Below, piece by piece: positions 21,501-30,835 of a stretch of DNA of 64,000 bases. Numbering within the stretch: the stretch's first letter is position 1; each line of letters opens with the position of its first letter. This DNA is from Gambelia wislizenii (lineage: Eukaryota; Chordata; Lepidosauria; Squamata; Crotaphytidae). Location: assembly GCA_030847615.1 (NCBI GenBank), contig JAUMIR010000003.1:72798001-72862000 (forward strand). The letters run 5' to 3'. The translations under genes were made by a program, and so were the position numbers. The notes below the pieces were generated by a model. It was given only the letters and a program-made list of their open reading frames with translations. It was not told the DNA's origin and did not search any database.

Positions 21501-23207
21501 CCCCAACTCCCCATGATCTAGTCAAGGCTGTGCCAGAGCAGAAGTGTAGTTATTTCCTTCTGGGCAGCTGGATCTATGATAGCCTATTTAAGAGAGGAAA
21601 GAATCACAAAGGCCAAAAACATGCTGTAAGCAATTCAGAGAAAGCAAGGAACGATTACATGCCATTTCAAATGAATTCAGGAGGGGATTTAAGCACAGCC
21701 AGCCTTTCCTGGACTGCATTCATTGGTAGGCTGATCATAGCAAACAAACATACACTGGTTTAGTTTTGGTTTGAGGGGAGAAAGGATAGAACAAAAATGA
21801 CAACAAACCTTTCAGGCTTGCCTCAGCAGAAGCCAAGTTATAAGAATAACTGTGGGAGTTTAGACATCTCCCGTGGGAGAAAAACTGCAGAGATTTAGCG
21901 ACAAATTCAAAAATTAACACACACACCCCCAGCTGTCAAGACAGTAAACCAAGCACAAAAATACATTTTTAAAAAAGCTACCCAGGGAGAGGGGGAAGGG
22001 TTTTACTTACCTTGTTGTCCCGATCACACCTGGAAGTGTCTGGCAGGGACCTCCCACTGCGGCTGGCATCATGCCAGCATAATGAGACAAGAACGAGGCA
22101 TCGTTCAGACTACCTGTGATTCCGTTACAGAAACGGAATGGGTGGTCTATTAACGATGTTTCTCTATTTTTGAGATATCCCAGGAGTAGAATGGGAGCAA
22201 CACAGGAATGGAACAATGTCGTCAGAAAGGGAAATCATTTTTCAGTCCTGTTCCATTCCTGCAATGGACTTTAGAGTCCATCTGATAATCTCCTAAATTG
22301 GTGTTCTGTTGTAAAATCTATGCCCTACTGAAGCTGCTTGACTTAAACAGTGCCAGGACTCTCATGAGCATGGTGGGGAATTTTAAAGGAGCTATCTACA
22401 GTCCAGCACCTAGTTTGGCAATAGGATCCAGCAACACTGAACCTTTAAAGCTTAGACTAAAATCTGGAGCAGATTCACTTCCCCACTGAAATGGAAGCCA
22501 CCAATCAAACCATGTATGTAATGTTGTTAGCAACTGAGCGAGCTATAAGAGCAGCTCCCAGGGTGGAGGAAATAAGGCAACTTCTTGGTAAGTCAATTAT
22601 AGAATTCCAAAGCATATGATGAAAAGCTATTGGCTGATAGTCAGATCAACCTTCATACTGTCAAACCTGAAGCTATTAGTCTTCTTGCATTTCTCCAAAC
22701 TGTCTCCTGCCAGGTGAATTATCACCTCTAGAGAGGTTAATTGATAAGTCATCATTCCAGGGTCGAGTGTGGATGCTAAGCATTCTGCTTCATTTCACAG
22801 TAGCTTTAAAATAACTTTGCAAGTGCTTGATGGTGAACTGCCATACAATAAATGGCCTGCAGAATTATCTGTCACCTTCACTGCTGACACATCCATCATA
22901 AGTCTCTCCCCCCCTCCCCACAGCCTATGAGCACTTTTGCCAGGACAGAGTCAAAGCTCTTCCTTAACTGACCCTATAGAATAAGGACAGACATTCCCTA
23001 CCCAAACGCACAACTAATCAGAGATGTACAGCTGCCACTCATAATATTCCAGGCCATTCCAGCCATTTGTACTATTTTTGCTTTATGCAGAGACAGAAAA
23101 GGCTAAAAAACTTGCCAATTGGGTGTTGAGTTTAGAGCTTGCTTTCTGAACATGCAGCTGATTTGCATCTGTGACTCATTGGAAAAGATGATAATGCTTG
23201 ATAAACA
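21501..23207. other. Unassigned, no recognisable repeat
   Basis: About 1.7 kb without an identified transposon, unusual in this window. 22720-22900 has mixed base composition and could be conserved non-coding sequence, but that needs an alignment. No exon with both splice sites was found. Confidence 0.3.
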
Positions 23208-23402
23208 CGCTAAAGGCACCAGATCCTGTCAGCTAAGCAGGATCAGCTCTGGTTAGCAGTTGGATGGGAGACTGCCAACAAATACCAAGTGCCATAAGCT
23301 ATATTTCAGAGGAAGGAACTAGTAAAACCACCTCTGAGTATTCCTTGCCTATGAAAACCCTGTGAAATTCAGTGGAAGTCGACAGGCAACTTGAAGGCAT
23401 GT
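23208..23402 (+). mobile_element. 5S-rRNA-derived SINE, copy 2
   Basis: The head is shortened ('cagctaagcaggatcagctc', 'tggatgggagactgcc'). The body 'atatttcagaggaaggaact' and tail 'gtcgacaggcaacttgaagg' match the other copies. Ends in an (AC)n tract. Confidence 0.85.
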
Positions 23403-23404
23403 AT

Positions 23405-23432
<28 letters not shown>
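23403..23432 (+). repeat. (AC)n microsatellite
   Basis: About 14 AC units at the SINE tail, which probably seeded the repeat. Confidence 0.9.
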
Positions 23433-23436
<4 letters not shown>

Positions 23437-23515
23437 CCTTATCCCAGTAGGTTCTACAGCACTGTTTTCAAAGGTGCAATGCCACTGGGACGGCTCTCAT
23501 CCCTATTGCAGCTTT

Positions 23516-23793
23516 GGAGGCTTACTGCACTCCCCCCCAAAAGCAGCAAAGCAGCAGGAATGTTCCGTCTTCCCTGCTGCCTTACCACATGACATTTGTG
23601 TTATTTTGTTCCAGTCCCACGAGGGACCGAGGTAAAACCATGTCTTTTTTCTAACCAGAAAAAAACTGTTAGTAAAAAGACATGGTTTTACCTTGGTCCC
23701 CCATGGGACCAGAACAGGAAGAACGTTAGTGTCATGTGGTAAGGCAGCAGGGAAGACTGCTGCCTTTTCTTCAGAGTGCGGTAAGCTCCTTAG
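23516..23793. mobile_element. Large foldback element, family F, copy 2
   Basis: Two arms of about 140 bp pair around a short A-rich loop near 23658-23668. Left-arm blocks 'cttccctgctgccttaccac', 'gtcccacgagggacc' and 'ggtaaaaccatgtctttt' are mirrored by 'aaaagacatggttttacc', 'ggtcccccatgggacc' and 'gtggtaaggcagcagggaag'. The outer ends 'ggcttactgcactc' and 'gagtgcggtaagctcc' also pair. Copies lie at 13409-13672 and, in part, near 24426-24590. Long frames on both strands here are palindrome artefacts. Confidence 0.8.
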
Positions 23794-24425
23794 AATCTTT
23801 CCAGCATTGCAGCCTTCCTTCCTGCTAAAAACCTTATCATACGCAAGTGTATTGCCCTGCCCGCAGAGTACCACCCCTTTTCCTTGTTTGGCTCATTGTC
23901 TGGCTCTGCCCATATTTCCCTCCCTTGTTTCCTTCTTTGGCGCGCGCACACACACAGATTGCCCTCCCTCCAAAATATAAATCAAAAGCAAAATGAAGGG
24001 GAAAAGATGGAGATTGGATGGGGAAAAGACAGGGATACATGTGACACCATGAGATTTGGGAGGGCTCAGCTTCTCATGCCAGGGTGTGTGTGGATGGTGC
24101 ACACGGAGATGTGTATGTATGGGATGAGTAGGGAAGGCATAATAAAAAAACACCACTTACTCTAGGCTGGAAGAGCAATATTGTGTGTGCGTATGTGTCT
24201 GTACAGTGTGGCTGAGGAGGGGGAAGAGGGAAAATGCACATAAAGACCCACCTACCCCACAAAAGAATTAATTCAAAGCACACACACAAAAAGAAACTGC
24301 CCTCCATCCGGGCTCTCGTCTTGTTTTGTCTTTGAAATGAAATGTCCAGCCCTTCTCCTCCGTCTCCCCGTTCACACTTCCCCACTCAAAGCACACCCAC
24401 TGACCACCAATGAACACCCCCAAAT
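23794..24425. other. Unassigned
   Basis: Nothing recognisable. Short GC- and GT-rich runs ('cgcgcgcacacacacaca'). Confidence 0.3.
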
Positions 24426-24590
24426 TTCCATTAAAGTGGAATTTAAGTTTTGCACTCTAAGTCCTAGCAGGATTGTTGTAGGAAAGGAAGTCAAAAATGG
24501 ATTTTTTGGTTACTAAAAAGAATCATGTTTTAAACAATGTCCCACATGGCAACAACTGAACAGTGACGGCATCATGCGGGAGACCCCAAC
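24426..24590. repeat. Family F fragment
   Basis: 'ttggttactaaaaagaatcatg', 'tcccacatgg' and 'tgacggcatcatgcgg' resemble one arm of the family F foldback. Partial and diverged. Confidence 0.35.
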
Positions 24591-24699
24591 CAAGGGTGCT
24601 ATTATCCTGGCACTAGTGTACTTTACTGGCCTTGTTCAATAAGGCAGTATGAAAAGAGGGACACTGTACTACAGGTGAATTGATTCAATCAAGGAAACA

Positions 24700-24815
24700 C
24701 AGCACTGAGTTTGTAAGACCTGAGCAGGGCTGTTAATAACAGGGTGTCTTGGAGGTCTCTCATTCATAGGGTTGCCATAAGTCAAAGCTAACTTGATAGC
24801 AAATAACAACAAAAA
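24700..24815 (+). repeat. SINE tail resembling the BovB 3' end
   Basis: 'gggttgccataagtcaaagc', 'taacttgatagcaaataacaac' and an A-rich end resemble both the 5S SINE tails here and the BovB 3' end at 59131-59170 in reverse complement ('aggcagttaacaacaacaac'). Confidence 0.45.
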
Positions 24816-25026
24816 GCAAGAACCACAGCTGAGTACTGTATTCTTATTCCTCTCTCAGAGACCCCCATACCCACTCCTGAACTAGACCACAACTCCAGTA
24901 AATTTGAGGAACCTTTAACCACACAGAAATAATATGCTGAAAGTGACCTTATAAGTCATTCAATCCAATCCTCATCCAATGCAGGAAATCCATCACTACA
25001 GCATTCCCAATAGGTGACCATCTGAT

Positions 25027-25575
25027 CTCCAGTAATATATTCAAGTCTTTTACTCCAAGTCTCACATCAAGTCTGAAGTTTAAACCTTCAAGTCTCAAGT
25101 CCTTGCAAGATACTTTCAAGTCAAGTCTCAAGTTGAGTGTCAAGTCTGGGAACCAACTTAAACAGAAAAAAGGAGGTGGTGTGTGGCGGAAGTGGAGTTT
25201 CAATAACTAGAAAACATACACAAAGTTTGGTTAGAAAAAATAAATTCTCAGCAAACGTGGTAGGCAATGAGCTTGAGGTCTGCTTGGCAGCTTGTAAAGC
25301 TTTAGAAGGATCCTTCTGCCTCAAGCCCGTTGCCTAACACATTTGCTGTTACTGCTTCCATCATGTAACTGATAGGCCAAAAGCAGTGAGATCATGGAAG
25401 CATTGTTCAAAGCAGGAAAACCATTTTCTGTTCCATTATGTTTCAAGATGAATGTGCTATGTTACTGATCCAAGGCCAGTAAATCAGTTGCTAAAAATAT
25501 ACAAATCGCAAGTCAAGTCAAGTCACTGATGTGACTTGAGTCTACGTCAATCAACTTGAGTCTATATCACTGCCA
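25027..25575. repeat. Element bordered by CAAGTC-type motif clusters
   Basis: 25033-25145 holds many irregularly spaced copies of (T)CAAGTC. 25505-25570 holds AAGTCAAGTC followed by the inverted form GACTTGAGTC/AACTTGAGTC. The clusters sit in roughly inverse sense at the two borders of about 550 bp, as in some DNA transposons with sub-terminal motif arrays. No transposase seen. Confidence 0.45.
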
Positions 25576-26030
25576 ATCTCTGCTTAAAAGCCCTTAGCAA
25601 ACGTGCAAAAGCCCATTGGGAAACAACTTGCAGCTTCTGGAGTATCTCCCTAATGTTTATTTGAAATTGTTATTTCTGTTAGTACACTAACCTACACTGT
25701 GTGTTCAGAAAACCCTAAAACCTCATGGCTCTGTGACTGTCAAGAAACTAGCAGATTCTTATTCTTTCTTGAAGTTGTCTCCTTTAGAGACACACTCCTT
25801 GCTCTCTTGCTGTGCAAGTTGGAACCTTGAGGTCCTGGAATGTGGTCTTATCCCCCTTGAAGCACTTATTAACATATTTGAGTTGTCTTGCAGCCTTGGA
25901 TTAGACATGTCAATCAGCTATGAAAATATATTTCCAGCAGCATCTACATTTTAGATAGGATATATAATATAATTTAAAGACATCTTTATGGAACAGCTAT
26001 GGCTCCATTATATGCCAAGCTGTGTGCACA
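25576..26030. other. Unassigned
   Basis: An open frame at 25733-25954 has no domain or splice support. Confidence 0.3.
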
Positions 26031-26330
26031 CTGTGACGTCGAAGGCTTTCACGGCCAGCATCCATAGGTTTTCTGTGGGTTTTTTCCGGGCTTTGTATTT
26101 ACCTGTTTGGTCATTAGCCAAACAGACACTAATCTTCCTTGCCTATCTCCCCGCAAGGAACTACCCATTCAAATACACAGATTTATATATTCTCTCCAAC
26201 AGGGACTCACAGTATATAAGCCCCACACACACTCCTACCCAACCTTTCTCTGAAGATGCCAGCCACAGATGCAGGTGAAATGTCAGGAATAAACACTTAC
26301 AGAACATGGCTTCACAGCCTGGTGAAAAAC
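26031..26330 (+). repeat. Reptilian dispersed repeat, possibly a retroelement 3' end
   Basis: Contains 'tcgaaggctttcacggccag', 'ttctgtgggttttttccggg', 'tctgaagatgccagccacag' and 'gcaggtgaaatgtcaggaat'. I know this string as a common dispersed repeat of reptile genomes. Assignment to a Penelope-like element is only a guess. Confidence 0.5.
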
Positions 26331-26740
26331 CTATGTATGCACACTCTTTCTTCCCTCCTCTGTCCCCCATATGAAAGCACAGATGTACAACTTGTGGTGT
26401 GTACAGTTTGGAGGTTTACCCTTTCTGGAAGGTATTTCTAAAGTGACTTTGTATTTCTCAGAGTCCAGAACATTAGGTTTCAAAATTAATTCAGTTGTCT
26501 TAAATGCTAGAATTGGGATATTAATTTGTTGCCACTAGTAACTGGAATCATTTAATTAGTTGCTTTACCAGTAATGCACACACAATAAGATTTACAAAGA
26601 ATGGCATTTACAAAGAATGGAGGCTTCACCATTGACCCCTTGGAGTATGTGTTGTTATTTACCTCTCAATGGTTCTTTTTGTCATTTTAAAGTTGCCTTC
26701 CCCCACTTTTTTTTCTTTTTTACAGAGGGACTACAAAGCC
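26331..26740. other. Unassigned
   Basis: Nothing recognisable. Confidence 0.3.
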
Positions 26741-26774
26741 CATAACACAATTATTACCTGGGTATGGCAGGAGT

Positions 26775-27245
26775 CCAGTTTCCTGCCAGGGAGAAGAAGG
26801 AGAGCAGCTTCTGGGCAGCCATTTTGAGTGGGTGAGTTTGATTTTAAAAAAAAAAACCTGTTGGGAGAGTGTGCTTGTTGTTGAGGGGGTTGAGCTTCTG
26901 TGAGTTTGAATTTTTTTAAAACTCTTGGGAGAGGCTGCTTGTTGCTGAGGGGGTGGAGCTTCTGTGAGTCACATCTGTGAGTCACTAGGGGGTGGAGCTG
27001 GGAGCCTAGCTCTATATAACTCCTTGCAGAGGCTTTCTAGGCCAGTTTCCAGCCAGGGAGAAGAAGGAGAGCAGCTTCTGGGCAGTCATTTTGAGTAGGT
27101 GAGTTTGATTTTTTTTAAAAAAAACTGTTGGGAGAGTGTGCTTGTTGCTGAGGGGGTGGAGTTTCTGTGAGTTTGAATTTTTTAAAAACTGTTTTTGAAT
27201 TTGATCGACCAAGCAAAAGTACAGCATACCTAAGAGTTCTAAGCA
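26775..27245 (+). promoter_or_regulatory. CR1 5' UTR with duplicated promoter-like monomers
   Basis: The stretch beginning 'ccagtttcc.gccagggag' (one base dotted) occurs at 26775 and again at 27042, a period of 267 bp. Each copy is followed by 'agaaggagagcagcttctgg' and a T-rich block. A shorter motif 'gctgagggggtggag.ttctg' recurs near 26884, 26949 and 27150. TATATAA at 27013-27019 lies just before the second monomer. This sits directly upstream of CR1 ORF1, so a tandem internal promoter, like monomers of some mammalian L1s, is a reasonable inference. Confidence 0.6.
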
Positions 27246-27253
27246 TTACCTAA

Positions 27254-28123
27254 ATGTTCTTAGACTGTCTAAAAGTTCTCTGCATGGACCCTGGGGGGAT
27301 TACTGCAGTCACCTGCAACACTTGTGGGATGTTTGTCTTCTTGTCTACAGATGTGGGGAACTTCACATGCACCAAGTGCAAGTTGGTAGCCCTCTTGGAA
27401 GAGAAAGTCCAGCAGTTGGAGACCTGGGTAGCTATACTTCAACATATTCGTGAGCAAGAGGTTTTCCTGGACAGAACAGAACGAACAGTCTTGAACGGAG
27501 ACCACACAGAGGAAGTGGCTGGGGAGGAGAGGCTCACTTTACATACACAAGAGGTAGACAGCTGGAGGAATGTCACACACAGAAATAGAAAAACCAGGAA
27601 TTGTTCTGGCAGCTTGCAGCTACAAAATCGATTCAAAGCCCTCTTCCTTATCAAGGACAACGAGGAAGAACAGCATGGACAGACTTCAGGGGCAGAGCAG
27701 ACGACCCTGAGACTACTACCGCAAGAAGCAGCCACTGCTAAGCCTCGGCGGAGGTGTGTGGTGGTGGGGGACTCCTTGTTGAGGGGTACAGAAGCAGTGG
27801 TTTGTGGACCTGACAAGATGTCTCAGGAGGTGTGTTGTCTCCCTGGGGCAAAGATCCGTGATGTGACCGAGAGGCTAACAAGACTGGTCAAGCCGACTGA
27901 TCATTACCCCTTCCTTTTGGTCCACGTGGGAACCAATGATACTGCAAGGCACAGCTTTCCGAAGATCAGAAGAGATTATGAGGCTCTGGGAAGGAAGCTG
28001 AAAGAAATGGATGCACAGGTTGTCATCTCGTCGCTTCTGCCAGTTGAAGGGCATGGCCCAGGAAGGGAGAAGAAAATAGCCGATGTAAACAACTGGCTCC
28101 ATAGACGGTGTCGCCGAGAATGA
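27254..28123 (+). CDS. CR1 LINE ORF1 protein (zinc finger, coiled coil, SGNH esterase)
   Basis: A 289-codon open frame. The first ATG (27254) may not be native; MDPGG at 27284 is an alternative. Near residues 20-45, CNTCG...CTKCK forms a CX2C/CX2C zinc-finger-like site, followed by a short leucine/glutamate coiled-coil (VALLEEKVQQLETWV). From about residue 170 there is an SGNH-hydrolase domain: VVVGDSLLRG (catalytic Ser block), CCLPGAKIRDVTERL (Gly block), LVHVGTNDTARHS (GTND block), then DAQVVISSLLPVEG. Such ORF1 esterases accompany CR1 LINEs and may act on lipid or help RNA transport. The frame stops at 28121-28123; the following 'ND.....LARDGVHL'-type C-terminus (to about 28262) is visible in another frame, so one small indel truncates the esterase before its terminal His block. 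Confidence 0.85.
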   Translation: MFLDCLKVLCMDPGGITAVTCNTCGMFVFLSTDVGNFTCTKCKLVALLEEKVQQLETWVAILQHIREQEVFLDRTERTVLNGDHTEEVAGEERLTLHTQEVDSWRNVTHRNRKTRNCSGSLQLQNRFKALFLIKDNEEEQHGQTSGAEQTTLRLLPQEAATAKPRRRCVVVGDSLLRGTEAVVCGPDKMSQEVCCLPGAKIRDVTERLTRLVKPTDHYPFLLVHVGTNDTARHSFPKIRRDYEALGRKLKEMDAQVVISSLLPVEGHGPGREKKIADVNNWLHRRCRRE

Positions 28124-28385
28124 TTTTGATTCTTGGATCATGGGCTGCGGTTCCATGAGGGGGGGACTTCTGGCAAGGGATGGGGTGCATCTCATGACAG
28201 TTGGCAGAAACGTTTTTGCCAACAGTCTCAAGAATTTGATCAGGAGGGCTTTAAACTGAGCCATATTGGGGGAGGGAGACAGTATTCTGGAAGGCAAAAG
28301 GGCTGGAGAAAATAGTCAAACTGTCATAGAGGGAACAAGGCAAACAGTGCAAGGACCCAACAGTGGGAGGCAAAAAAACTTGCAC

Positions 28386-29500
28386 AGGCAGCAAGTAAAG
28401 GGAACATATGGTCTTATATGTCTGTACACTAATGCACAGAGCATGGGAAATAAGCAAGATGAACTTGAACTCCTAGCACAACAAAGCTAATATGATATAA
28501 TAGGCATTACTGAAACCTGGTGGGATGAGTCACATGATTGGAATGTAGGAATAGAGGGGTATAACCTTTATAAGAGAAACAGGCCAAACAGGAAAGGAGG
28601 AGGAATAGCATTATATGTCAGGGATATTTACACCAGTGAAGAGATCCATGACACCAGTTCTGGAAGCCAGGTGGAGAGCATCTGGATAAAAATTAAAGGG
28701 AAGGGAAACACCAGGGATCTTATTGTGGGACTCTACTACAGACCCCCAAGTCAGACGGAGGAATTGGATGATGCCTTTCTAGAACAGATGAACACACATG
28801 CAGATAGGAGAGATGTTGTAGTGATGGGTGACTTCAACTATCCTGATATTTGCTGGCAATCTAACTCAACCAAAACTTCAAGGTTTAGCAAATTCCTTGC
28901 TTGCCTGGAAGACAATTTCTTTGTTCAAAAAGTGGAAGAAGCAACAAGTGGGTCAGCTATTTTAGATCTGATTCTAACCAACAAGGATGACTTGGTTAAT
29001 GGGATGCAGGTGGTAGGATCCTTAGGTGAGAGTGATCATGTTCTCCTGGAGTTTATTATACAATGGAAAGGAGAAGCCAGGCATAGTCAGACATGCATTC
29101 TTGACTTTAGGAGAGCTGATTTCAATAAACTCAGGGAAATACTGGGGGTGATCCCATGGTCAGGAATACTAAAAGAGAAGAGACTTCAAGACGGATGGGA
29201 CTTTCTCAAAAGGGAGGTACTGAAGGCATAATTTCAAACCCTACCAGTGAGGAAGAAAAATGGGAGGTGTCTCAAGAAACCAGGATGGATGACTAAAGAA
29301 ATTTCAATAGTGCCAAGTTTTAAACAGAGCATGTATAGGAAATGGATAAAGGGGGAAATCACCAAAGAAGAATTCAAACAGATAGCGAATACGTGTAGGA
29401 GTAAAATCAGAAAAGCTAAAGCACAGAATGAGCTCAGCCTCGCTAGAGAGGTTAAGAACAATAAAAAGGGATTTTGGGGGTATGTCTGCAGCATGTCTGC
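28386..29500 (+). pseudogene. CR1 LINE ORF2: endonuclease and start of RT region
   Basis: One continuous reading frame interrupted by two stops (TAA at 28488-28490 and at 29229-29231). It starts near NAQSMGNKQDELELLA, then IIGITETWWDES (catalytic Glu), GLYYRPPSQ, VVVMGDFNYPDICW (Asp/Asn pair), LDLILTNKDDLV and GESDHVLLEF (Asp-His): a complete apurinic-type endonuclease. After it comes the connector with KKPGWMTKEIS and EEFKQIANTCRSKIRKAKAQ. The frame then jumps into the CR1 3' UTR at about 29483-29503, so the whole RT core is deleted. The nuclease would nick DNA to prime reverse transcription, but this copy is non-functional. Confidence 0.85.
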
Positions 29501-29502
29501 AG

Positions 29503-29605
29503 CCTGGAAAAAAGACGGTTAAGGGGTGATATGATAGCCCTGTTTAAGTATTTGAAGGGGTGTTACATTGAGGATGGAGCAAGCTTGTTTTCTGCTGCTC
29601 CAGAG
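29503..29605 (+). repeat. CR1 3' UTR fragment fused to the RT-less ORF2
   Basis: 'cctggaaaaaagacggttaagg' to '..tctgctgctccagagatta' matches, in sense, the CR1 3' UTR seen antisense at 63240-63370. The true 3' terminus is absent; the copy breaks off near 29605. Confidence 0.7.
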
Positions 29606-30835
29606 ATTAGAGATAGTAATGTACAATAAAAAGAAGAATATCCTCAATAGGGAAGGCATACTGAAGAGGGTCACAACACATACATGTACACATACATACT
29701 CAAAAGACTTCAACACCTGTCTTCCATATCGGCCAATAAGTAGTGAAGGGGAACAATGGCCTTTCAGGTCTAAAGAGCCAGACATTCTGAAAGGACCAAA
29801 GGTTGCCTCCTGCCAAACAAACAAATCACTCCCCATCCACATTCCATTCCTCCATTCAAGATTACAAGTCACTTTTTTATTCCTTTCCATTCTTCCTCAA
29901 TTGTTTTCCAATCCCACCACCTCAATTGCTTCACAGTTATTCTCCCAAAGACAACCATAATATCACATAATGGGCTCTGGCCCTGTCTCCTGCTCCAAAG
30001 TGTATCTAGCTGCCACCACAACTATTTCAGGCCATGTGACAAAGTAACCTAGCGGGAAATACTGAGGGGTTTAACTTACACTTTTTCCACCTCTGACTCT
30101 GCAGAGACTTTACCTTCCCCTCCCATGGGAGGTGAAAATTTTATATGCATACGAGCAAAGGCATGTGAAGAGAGTGTGGAAAAGAGGAGATCTTTAAAGA
30201 AAAGCTTTTATTCTAAGCAAGAAATCTTACAAAGCAAAAGTGTATCTTGTATATGAAAGCATCTTCCTTCAGGTGTTACTTAAGAGTAGTTACAAAAACA
30301 GCCTAGGTCATATTCAGTCAGAGTTAGAAGAAACATAAGCCCTAACAGAATTAGCTGAACATTCCTATTCTACTCACCATACAGAGGGTGTCCTGGTTCT
30401 TGGATGTTCATGGGAAGCTGGGAGTCTGAACACCTTTGCCCAGCCTATGACCAAGCTTCCCTAGTCCCTAGGGACAGTGAGGCAGGCACACACACACCAT
30501 CTCTCCATCAGTCCCAAAGTCTCTGTCAGTCAGTCTCTTTGTCTCTCCTGGTGACACCCCTCGTTTATAATCTCTCATTTTGAAGCATCTCAGAGCTTGC
30601 ACACTTCTCCCCAAACTGGTCATCCTCATTAAGCAATTGCCTCTCATGATCTCTGTTGCTCCTCCATGATGCTGAACTCCAATAAACGTAACTTAAAACC
30701 ATCATGTCATTAACCCTTTGTTTACCTGGAGGAGAGATTACACTCCTCAGCTGTGTTGCCCTGATGATGGGAGAGCCCATTATCACATACCACAGAGAGA
30801 ATAACCTCCATAACCACAGAGCCCTGTGATGTAGA
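29606..30835. other. Unassigned
   Basis: No gene or repeat that I can name over about 1.2 kb. Confidence 0.3.

Noticed and set aside
23503..23874. 123-codon minus-strand ORF
   Set aside because: Produced by the foldback palindrome; the same peptide segments appear on both strands.
25733..25954. 73-codon plus-strand ORF as an exon
   Set aside because: No acceptor/donor pair and no family recognised.
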